Source: Ilex aquifolium
Taxonomy: Eukaryota > Streptophyta > Magnoliopsida > Aquifoliales > Aquifoliaceae
NCBI GenBank assembly: GCA_951799425.1
Contig: OX637393.1
Location: 620,001 to 684,000, forward strand
Direction: 5' to 3'
Length of the DNA stretch: 64,000 bases
Shown: in pieces, positions 56,007 through 64,000 of the stretch
Layout: each line of letters begins with the position of its first letter
Numbering within the stretch: the stretch's first letter is position 1
Made by a program: the position numbers and the translations under genes
Notes under the pieces: generated by a model
What the model was told of the DNA's origin: nothing
The model's input: the letters and a program-made list of their open reading frames with translations, nothing else
The model's database searches: none

Positions 56007-58215
56007 CCTCTGTATCTCTCTCTCATACGCTCAATTCACGCAAAAAGTATCAATTTTTCACAATATTTTCATCTGTATCTCACGAAAATATCACGAAAAT
56101 ATTAGATAGTGTCTGATTCAAGCAAATACTACATCTCTCTGTAGATAGATAGTATATATCATAGAAAGAGATAATATATTACGAAAATATTCATCTGTAT
56201 CTCTCTCTTTCATTCAAGTAATACTACAAACACGAATCATACAAATTCAATAGTCAATTTTGTTTTTTCCATAATCAATAAAAAAAAACATAACTTACAA
56301 AAAATCTAATTTAACAAATAAAATATGTTTAACATGTAAAATATGCAAGATTAAATTCAAGTTATTGGGCAACTCAGATATCAAAAGATATATTAAAGAA
56401 AATATGCTTAACATTTAAAATATGCAAGATTAAATTATTCATACAAACACGAATCATACAAATTTAATATTTAGTGAACAACACAAAACAACAATATTTA
56501 CTAAATAATCTAAATCTAAATGCCCGAGAAAAATGATACAAAATTACAAACGAGATAAACGATACAAATTATAAGCAATACTATGAACACGAATCATACA
56601 AATTCAATATTTAGTGAACAACACGAAGCAACAATCTTTACTAAATAATCCAATACTAAATAACGTTTAATTTAAGAAAATATATTAAGAATATAAATAA
56701 CCGAGAAGAATGATATAAAATTAAAAGCACTACTATAAACTCGAATCATACAAATTCAATAGTCAATTTTATTTTTTCCATAATCAATAAAAAAATATAT
56801 ATAACTTGCAAAAAATCTAATTTAATAAAGAAAATATGCTTAACATGTAAAATATACAAGATTAAATTCAAGTTATTGGGCAACTTAGATATCAAAAGAT
56901 ATATTAATGAAAATATGCTTAACATTTAAAATATACAAACACGAATCATACAAATTCAATATTTAGTGAACAACACAAAACAACAATATTTACTAAATAA
57001 TCCAAATCTAAATGCCCGAGAAAAATGATACAAAATTACAAACGAGATAAACGATACAAAATTATAAGCAATACTATGAACACGAATCATACAAATTCAA
57101 TATTTAGTGAACAACACGAAACAACAATCTTTACTAAATAATCCAATACTAAATAACGTTTAGTTTAAGAAAATATACTAAGAATATAAATAACCGAAAA
57201 GAATGATATAAAATTAAAAGCACTACCATAAACTCGAATCATACAAATTCAATAGTCAATTTTGTTTTTTCCATAATCAATAAAAAAAAGCATAACTTAC
57301 AAAAAATCTAATTTAACAAAGAAAATATGCTTAACATGTAAAATATACAAGATTGAATTCAAGTTATTGGGCAACTTTGATATCAAGAGATATATTAAAG
57401 AAAATATGCTTAACATTTAAAATATACAAGATTAAATTCATACACAAACACGAATCATACAAATTCAATATTTAGTGAATAACACAAAGCAACAATATTT
57501 ACTAAATAATCCAAATCTAAATACCCGAGAAAAATGATACAAAATTACAAACGAGAGAAACGATACAAAATTATAAGCAATACTATGAACACGAATCATA
57601 GAAATTCAATATTTAGTGAACAACACGAAATAACAATCTTTACTAAATAATCCAATACTAAATAACATTTAGTTTAAGAAAATATACTAAGAATATAAAT
57701 AACCGAAAAGAATGATATAAAATTAAAAACACTACTATAAACTCGAATCATACAAATTCAATAGTCAGGTCGTATCTTTTGGAAGTCGGTTAAATTTCTA
57801 ATAGTCATATTTGGTCATTTGACAACATCTGCAGTCTTTGTTTATTTGTGGGAGTATTGTTTTAATTTTCATTCTATTAATTATGAATTCTGTTATTATT
57901 TAGATAAAGTTGATTATGAATGTTAAAATCGTGGATTTTGAATCAAAAATATAACATTGAATATTGTTAACTGATATATTTTTTCAAATGTTTGAATTAT
58001 TATGTTTCAGTAGTTATAACATAATTTTCGTGACGTAACAATTTAATGTGAAAATATATGCTATGTATGTAGGTTGATGTTATAAAAAATATTAGCGAAC
58101 TCATTTTGTTTGTCATTTACTACGTTGTTGTATTTTACTTTACATTTATGTATGAGCAAATATTTATAACTAATTTACGAATAACACCGTGCCTTCAGGC
58201 ACGGGCAATTGATAG
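55714..58215 (+). mobile_element. Probable non-autonomous Helitron
   Basis: The left end TCTATATAATAAAGTAGAA is of the plant Helitron 5' type and follows an A. The right end has a perfect 7-bp hairpin CCGTGCC-TTCA-GGCACGG (58187-58204), then 11 bases ending GATAG before a host T. Helitrons insert between A and T and end in CTRR after such a hairpin. Here the last four bases are ATAG, one off the consensus. The interior has no Rep/helicase frame. It carries a CT microsatellite (55969-56003) and about three ~500-bp tandem units. Confidence 0.6.
56232..57766. repeat. Tandem array, about three units of ~500 bp with inner sub-repeats
   Basis: The boundary word CGAATCATACAAATTCAATAG recurs at about 56233, 56742, 57234 and 57748, giving units of about 509, 492 and 514 bp. 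Within each unit CGAATCATACAAATT recurs about twice more, followed by ATATTTAGTGAACAACAC. Units are highly similar with small indels. The DNA is very AT-rich and non-coding. Confidence 0.9.
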
Positions 58216-59856
58216 TGAATTAATAAAGAAGATGACACTAAAGGACATCTCCATTCACTTAGAAAGAAGGAGAGATATAAGCGAATAAATATTGTATACC
58301 GTTATAAATTGCATTGTTGGTCCTTGTTAGTGAGAGTTGAATTGCAGATCTGCGTGTTCAAATCTCGAAGATCTCACTATAGAATGTAGAAACCAAGTCC
58401 GACCACTTTTTTTAAGGTAATTTTTGTTCTCTGTCGTCTATTACGTTTTTTTGTGAATGTGGGTGGTCATGAAAAATGAGAATCGCTAGCTATTGTTTTT
58501 TAAGTTTATCATTGATCTCCATTGCAAATCTGAAATTTTAGTTACATCACAGCCCATGGCCACATTGGTATTGCTGAAAGGGTGGATCTTTTCAGATTTT
58601 TTAATATGGGTCTTTTCAACTACATGTTTGTTTGTATTGTTTACCATATTATGTTATGATGCACACATTTTCATTACACTTTTCTTAAAGGTTGTGTGAT
58701 TGCATGTGGATCTTTTTTTTCTTCTCAAAAAAGGCTGTGAAAGTCTAAGTCTATCTGGACGTACGTGACTATAATAATTCGAATTCTCTGTTGTAGTATT
58801 CTAGAGGGCCCTAAACAGTGGGCTCCACACGCTCTCCCTACCCACAATTCTAGAAGTACTGGATGACCATTACGGATGTGGGTCCTTGTGTCTCAAATAA
58901 TGGCCGAAAATCAGCAACTCTCTTATTTCTCATTTACTCTCCTCTCCTCTCCTCTATCAAAAAGGTTGAGTGTGTTCTTCGACCAGTTGGCCTTTCTTCT
59001 CTTCAGTCAACGTGACTGTCTGGTTGAACAGCAAAATGCTGAAATGGGAATTACATTATAGCTTGTAAAGAGCACTTTAGGCATTAAAGAGGTGTTAGTT
59101 TTGAGGGAAACCATGCAAACAAAGCCCACACCATTCTTTCTGCGAGTGAATAACATCCTCTGACAACTAGGATGAGAAAGATAACGGTCTTACCTTGGTA
59201 AACAACCACTTTATGGTTGTTATCTGTATAATTTTAATAGTGTGTTTAGTTTGATGAAGAAAAGTTGGGTGGATAGAAAATGGGTGAAGAAAAAAGACAA
59301 ACAAACAAACAATAGAAAATCAAAAGTTGGGTGGTTCTTTCTTTCCCCTTTTCATCCAATACCAAACAATAAAAAATTAATTCTTTCAACTTTTTATCTA
59401 TTGTACCAAACACAAAGGAAGGAAAGTGTTTTTTATTTTCCACTTTGCCCTTAGCCAAAAAAAATAAATAAATTAAATAATCAATCGCTTTATCAAAGGT
59501 GGACTAATCCTAAAATCACACCAAATTCATCATGCAAAAACAAGGGTAAAATTAAGAGTAAATAGGTCAACAAGTATGGTGTCATCGACAATTGGTTGGG
59601 ACCTTGGACCTGGTGCATTTTGCATGTTTGTTCTGTTAAGATAATGAACAAGCGGTAATAGATCCTGAACTAGGCCAAAAAAACTGAGGATTTTAAGGTC
59701 TCTCCCTTGCATGACTTCCTTCAAACCTCAAGGATGGCAAATCCTGTCTCACCAAAGTGCACTATCTATAACTATGGCTATTATCACCATGAAAGAAGAA
59801 GCAAGAGATTACAACAACAAACACCCAACAAGGAGAGAGAGAGAGAGAGAGAGAGC
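58216..59856. other. Upstream region of the second wax-synthase-like gene
   Basis: It contains a MITE-like foldback at 59240-59425, and near 58330-58400 a diverged sequence with a B-box-like GTTCAAATCTC. A GA microsatellite (59833-59855) sits just before the ATG. No other gene is seen. Confidence 0.5.
59240..59425. mobile_element. Short MITE-like foldback
   Basis: The left end GTGTTTAGTTTGATGAAGAA resembles the reverse complement of the right end (GTGTTTGGTACAATAGATAA). Inner words AAGTTGGGTGG and CCACCCAACTTT are also inverted. It resembles the element in VTC4 intron 10. Confidence 0.45.
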
Positions 59857-61059
59857 ATGGAGGGTGAGATCAACAACTTCATCATGGTATGGGCTTCAAT
59901 CTTTGCATCTGTATGCTACTGCTATGGTGTGGCTAAGATGGTTCCCAAAGGCACAACCAGATTGATCACATTCATCCCAGTGCTCTTTCTCTTTTTACTA
60001 CTCCCTCTAAATCTCAAGTCTATCCATCTTGGATGTACCACAGCTTTCTTCATATCTTGGCTGGCCAACTTTAAGCTCCTACTCTTTGCTTTTGGTATGG
60101 GTCCAATATCCGACCCATCACTCTCTCCTGCCCATTTTGTTATTCTTGCTTGTTTCCCCATCAAGGTCCAACAAAATGTAACCCCAAACCCTCTAAAATG
60201 CACCCAAAGTAAAGAAAACTTGGAAAAACCTCTCACCAATGGAAAAAATAAAGCAAACCACCCCCCATGTTCCAAAGCCTTACAAATTGGCCTAAAATCC
60301 CCTATGCATTATGCTAAAAAGGCCACCATTCTAGCCTTTATACTATATGTGGATTCTTATAGGCTGTACTTGCATCCAGACATCATCTTAATTGTCATTT
60401 GCATATATGTTTACATTGGATTGGAAGTCATGCTAGCCGTGGTGGCAATGGTTATGCAAATTCTGCTAAATTTAGAGCTCGAGCCACCATTTGACGACCC
60501 TCACCTCTCATCTTCTTTACAAGACTTTTGGGGCCGGAGGTGGAACCGTATGGTCACGAGCATGCTACGCTTGTCCGTATACGATCCCATCCTCCACCTC
60601 TCCAAGGAGGCATTGGGCCATAAATGGGCCCCCATTCCAGCAGTTCTGGCCACCTTCCTAGTGTCCGGTTTCATGCATCAGCTGGTATTCTATTACTTGG
60701 GCCACTTGAGGCCCACCTGGGGGACAATTTGGTTCTTTCTCATTCAAGGCTTGTCTGTTTTAGTTGAGCGTGCGTTGAAGAAGAAATTCACTGCCTCATG
60801 GAGGCTGCCTCGGGTGATCACAGGGCCACTAGCCTTTGGATTTGTGATTTTAACTTTTATGAGACTGGTTTTGCCCCAGTTAGTTTATTACAAGGTTGAT
60901 GTTAGGTTGGTTCAAGAGTACGTTGCTTTGGGCACATTTGTGAAGGATCTAGGCATGGCTCTGAAGGAATGGGTGCATCAGGGCATATGTCCTGAACAAA
61001 CAAAGGCATTGGCAATGTCTGTTTGGAATAATATGTCTCAAATTTGTAATATAAATTAA
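59857..61059 (+). CDS. Wax synthase-like MBOAT O-acyltransferase, copy 2
   Basis: This intronless gene encodes 400 residues, starting MEGEINNFIMVW directly after a GA microsatellite, as in copy 1. The upstream in-frame extension translates the repeat and is rejected as coding. The hydrophobic helices, FWGRRWN and FMHQLVFYYLG (catalytic His in MHQ) match copy 1 throughout, so the two are tandem paralogues about 5 kb apart. It probably works in the ER as an acyl-CoA:alcohol or sterol acyltransferase. It differs by a longer Lys/Asn-rich loop after helix 4 and a C-terminal extension of about 30 residues. Confidence 0.92.
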   Translation: MEGEINNFIMVWASIFASVCYCYGVAKMVPKGTTRLITFIPVLFLFLLLPLNLKSIHLGCTTAFFISWLANFKLLLFAFGMGPISDPSLSPAHFVILACFPIKVQQNVTPNPLKCTQSKENLEKPLTNGKNKANHPPCSKALQIGLKSPMHYAKKATILAFILYVDSYRLYLHPDIILIVICIYVYIGLEVMLAVVAMVMQILLNLELEPPFDDPHLSSSLQDFWGRRWNRMVTSMLRLSVYDPILHLSKEALGHKWAPIPAVLATFLVSGFMHQLVFYYLGHLRPTWGTIWFFLIQGLSVLVERALKKKFTASWRLPRVITGPLAFGFVILTFMRLVLPQLVYYKVDVRLVQEYVALGTFVKDLGMALKEWVHQGICPEQTKALAMSVWNNMSQICNIN

Positions 61060-61214
61060 CTGTTTACTACCCCCATATCAATGACTAATGTCATGCCAAT
61101 ATGGTAGAAAATTAGAAAAAAAAAAAGAAGGTTTAATAAGTTCATTATTGTATTGTTTGATAAAGTATTATGTCGATAGAACTACATAGATGTTAAACTA
61201 CTAATGAAAAACTG

Positions 61215-61480
61215 TTAGATATGGTCGTATACTGGAGTATTGGGCTTTTTATTAACTTAATACCGGAATATGAAAATTGTTTCTCCAAGATCTCATTTTC
61301 ATGGATTCGTCGTTCTAGAAATGAAGTAGCTCATGTTTTGGCTAAATTTGCACTTAATTGTACAAAACTTGTAATTTGGAGGGATTGTGCTCTTGAATTT
61401 TTAGTTTCTTCTCTAAACCATGTAATTTCTTCTATGAATTAATGAAGATTTCAATCGTTTCTTATAAAAAAAAAAACTTA
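61215..61480 (+). mobile_element. 5'-truncated LINE 3' end
   Basis: The frame at 61221-61442 resembles the C-terminal end of the RNase H-like domain found in plant LINEs (FSWIRRSRNEVAHVLAKFAL). It ends in TAA-containing sequence followed by an A11 tail near 61468-61478. A target duplication is not evident. Confidence 0.6.
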
Positions 61481-61539
61481 AGCAGTCATATATTGATATT
61501 CTTCAACATGTCCCTTTACCCATGAATTGGATTTTGAGT

Positions 61540-61645
61540 CAAGCACGTCAAAATCTTTTGGTTATTAGGGTGGTTGTGAGTTTCGAACACAAGATCTCTT
61601 GTTCTATTATGTACTATGTTTATCACCAACTACTCTAAAACTTTA
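61540..61645 (-). mobile_element. tRNA-derived SINE-like fragment
   Basis: On the minus strand GAGTAGTTGGTGATAAAC resembles an A box and TGTTCGAAACTC a B box about 40 bases later. Confidence 0.4.
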
Positions 61646-62271
61646 AGTTTTTTGGGATAGTATGACTTAATAGAAACTGGGTGGCATGCAATAGGAATTT
61701 CTGTCTGACTCTCGGCTTATTTTCAAATTACCTATGAGTATAAAGACAAGGTCTCCTTCTACAAACCTGAATCTAAGATCATCTACATGATTTTAGAACC
61801 ATAAGGATAAAGCATACAGAATCTTTGCAAGCTTCAGTAGTTTTGGACAGCAAAAGCAAAAAATGACGAAATTTAGCAAAAGGGACAGTAATGCAGAACT
61901 TGACTGTTGGAGGAGGAGACTATCGGGATATATGCGGATTCAACTACTGAAGAAGTGGTTAAATGACCGATTTCAATTGTGTCGTGTCGTATCGGATACG
62001 TTGGCACTAACTTTTATGGTGCATACCAATATCTGGCTATTTTTTCCTAGCTTTTTTCTATTATATTGTGGACATCACGGGAGTCAGAGTCACGAAAACA
62101 GTCATATGGCCTTTAATGTTTTGCAACGGTAGATAAAAAGCTGCAGGCTACTTATGGCAAACCCAACCAATTTTGAGAGTACTATGTGCAAAAAGTGGGG
62201 TTGGGTGTGGGGCTAATAATAATTAAAAATGGTGCAGCACTTAATGTACCAGTACTCAGTATCTCTATTTT

Positions 62272-62490
62272 TTTTTAACGGTCAGGTATGTCTGGCCAGC
62301 TTACGCGCACGTTAACTAATTTATTTTTTAGTCTAGTCAAAAATAGGTCATTTATACCGAAACTAGAGTATTCATGTGGGATAAATTTCTCATGGCCTGC
62401 CTCCAAAAGATTGTCAAGATTTAAACTTAGGACGTTTAAATTTATAGTTTATTCGTATTATCACTTGACTATCTCAACTCAAGTTAAGTC
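62272..62490 (-). mobile_element. SINE-like dispersed repeat, copy D
   Basis: It begins at a T9 tract and shares ACGGTCAGG...CAGCTTACGCGCACGTTA and the remaining layout with copies A-C. Read on the minus strand it ends in poly(A). Confidence 0.45.
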
Positions 62491-62602
62491 TATCATACTT
62501 ACTTTTTAGTACCATGTAAAATATTTTTGAGAGCTACCTTTCCGAAAAAAGAAAAAATGTATTTTTGAGACCTAGATGAATGTATACCCACCCTTTTGTT
62601 TT

Positions 62603-62878
62603 TTTTTTTTTCGAAATTAAAATTTTATTTATTCACAAAAACAGTAATTAGAAGGAGCAAAGTAAGGCTTAAAAGCCTTTACATCAAAAACAAACCCAAC
62701 ATAGTCAAAAGCCAAAACAACCTCCAGACCAAATCGGATGCAGCAAAGCATTCTAGCCCAACACTTCCAACAGCAGCTATTTTCTCCATACCACTTGCAA
62801 ACAAATCAACACTACAAATAAGATCCACCACAACTTCCATAACAGCCCATTAAAACCAAAATTAACCCATATCATCCT
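62603..62878 (-). mobile_element. Retroposed 3' tail with poly(A), minus strand
   Basis: On the minus strand the sequence runs through AATAAATAAAATTTTAATTTCG into about 13 A (plus-strand T tract near 62603-62615). This looks like the 3' UTR of another LINE. It lies directly downstream of the next LINE piece. Confidence 0.45.
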
Positions 62879-63830
62879 TTTTTTTGGTACTTCAGAAAAT
62901 ATATATAAATGAAAACATTAGATAGAGTTCCTAGCAAAGGTCACATTAGCCACATCTGCTAACAAAAGATTAACCAGCTGGGGAGGGGGATCCTCCAGCT
63001 CCACAAAAAATTCTGGTTGTTGAACGCCCAGATTTGCCAACAAGGTCAGCACACTGATTGCTTTCTCTGAGTGTATGAACAATGGGTATGTGATTTAACT
63101 TCATGAGCCTTCTACATTGCGAAATTACTGTCCTGTTTGAGTGAGTAACCTCCGGATCTTTGGACAGCAGCTTAGCAATTTCAAGAGAGTCTGTTTCCAC
63201 TATGATTTGGGTGATGCTCTTCTTCTGCACCAGCTCCAGGCCCTTGAAAATTGCGCATAATTCAGCCTATAAGCTTGTGGAGTCCTCCATTTTCCCGTAA
63301 AAACCCGTGATCCATTTTCCTTGGTCATTTCTGATAATGCCACCCACTCCAGCAAGGCCAGGATTTCCTTTTGAGCATCCATCGGTGTTCAGCTTGTTCC
63401 AGCCTGTTAGGAGAAAAGACCATGCAATAAGACAAGTAGAAAAATTAGTAGGCTCATGAGAAAAAATATGAAAATCCTTAACAGTGCCCAGGGCTAGGAT
63501 CCACGCTTCATTAGCAACAACTCTTGGCAGCGTGGAAACTTTAGCAATGCTTTCCCTATTTCTATCATTCCATATGCACCATGAGACACATGCACACATA
63601 ATGGGCCAGTTGATTCCTTTCCAATCCTTTTTCTTCCTAAGTTTGAAATTTAAAAGGATCCAATTTTGTAACCCACCAATCTGGTTGGTATCCTCACCTT
63701 GGGTCAAATTAAAGAACTCCCACACTTTTTGGGCTTTTGGGCATTCGAAAATTACATACAATGATGATTCAACTGGGTAGTGGCATCTAGAGCATGAAGC
63801 ATCACTAGCCACACAACAACCCTCCTCCTT
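62879..63830 (-). mobile_element. LINE fragment: zinc-binding RT region and RNase H-like domain
   Basis: Minus-strand frames carry a reverse-transcriptase-associated zinc motif (SCSRCHYPVESS...FECPKAQKVW) and an RNase H-like domain with the first Asp in NTDGCSKGNPG and the next in VETDS. The 3' end is followed by a short A8 (62879-62886). At least one frame change near 63270 shows that it is decayed. The reverse transcriptase core is absent. Confidence 0.8.
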
Positions 63831-64000
63831 CGCAAAACAGGCAAACCCCTCAAGTCATGAAAAACAGCCAGTTCAACGTCATAAGGCAGCCTCAACTCCA
63901 CAGAAAAATCAACAGATTCCCCACTTAACACCGCTTGAGCAGCAAGCCTATCTGCAACAGGATTTGCTTCTCTAAAAACATGCATCAAACGATACTCCAA
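63831..64000 (-). mobile_element. End of a second LINE RNase H-like domain
   Basis: The frame reads HVFREANPVADRLAAQAV and ends LRGLPVLRRRR, the typical C-terminal end of plant LINE RNase H-like domains. It abuts the previous fragment and continues past the window edge. Confidence 0.65.

Larger units (their letters stand above)
61060..62271. other. Downstream spacer with retroelement debris
   Basis: It holds a LINE 3' piece (61215-61480) and a SINE-like piece (61540-61645). Short frames such as 61863-62132 show no family features. Confidence 0.5.

Noticed and set aside
56232-57766. CRISPR-like array
   Set aside because: Units are ~500 bp, the context is eukaryotic, and there are no uniform short repeats with unique spacers.
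58330-58400. tRNA gene suggested by GTTCAAATCTC
   Set aside because: No cloverleaf can be drawn; at best it is a decayed SINE head.
59707-59856. 50-residue N-terminal extension of wax synthase copy 2
   Set aside because: It reads through leader sequence and the GA repeat; the conserved protein starts at MEGEINNF.

Overview
The window is nuclear DNA of a flowering plant, most likely a eudicot. The host genes have short exons with GT/AG introns and plant-type proteins (an L-galactose-1-phosphate phosphatase, wax-synthase-like MBOAT acyltransferases, a DOMON-cytochrome b561 protein). The spacers are AT-rich and full of plant transposons. I cannot name the species.

Layout. 1-9667: most of a Tat-lineage Ty3/gypsy LTR retrotransposon cut by the left edge, with gag-protease, RT-RNase H-integrase, a large antisense gene and the 3' LTR. 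9668-12230: spacer with a foldback MITE. 12231-13468: DOMON-cytochrome b561 gene whose frame is shifted by a small poly(A) retro-insertion. 14689-19010 (-): inositol-monophosphatase-family VTC4 gene, 12 exons. 20423-25568 (-): MO25-like gene, 11 exons. 26493-26777: tiny double F-box ORF. 27850-28848 (-): acidic Pro/Glu/Ala-rich protein. 28849-38811: gene-poor, with a fossil copy of the Tat antisense gene (33160-34968), an orphan REV1 exon and a 60-bp perfect tandem duplication. 38812-42895 (-): EMC3, 8 exons. 44737-49679 (+): USP39/Sad1 tri-snRNP protein, 9 coding exons. 49680-53500: spacer with SINE-like copies and a hAT element with a perfect 8-bp target duplication. 53619-54764 and 59857-61059 (+): two intronless tandem wax-synthase-like genes separated by a probable Helitron (55714-58215) that carries about three ~500-bp tandem repeats. 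61060-64000: LINE and SINE debris.

The host genes are unrelated housekeeping or metabolic genes (ascorbate synthesis, kinase scaffold, ER insertase, splicing) and do not form a cluster, except the wax-synthase pair. I reconstructed intron-exon structures by hand from splice sites and reading-frame continuity. The four multi-exon genes give uninterrupted proteins of 270, 339, 246 and 566 residues. The least ordinary material is the mobile DNA: an antisense gene with its own TATA box inside the LTR element plus a stand-alone relic of it, the poly(A) insertion in the b561 gene, the satellite-bearing Helitron, and the hAT element that duplicated a G-box.
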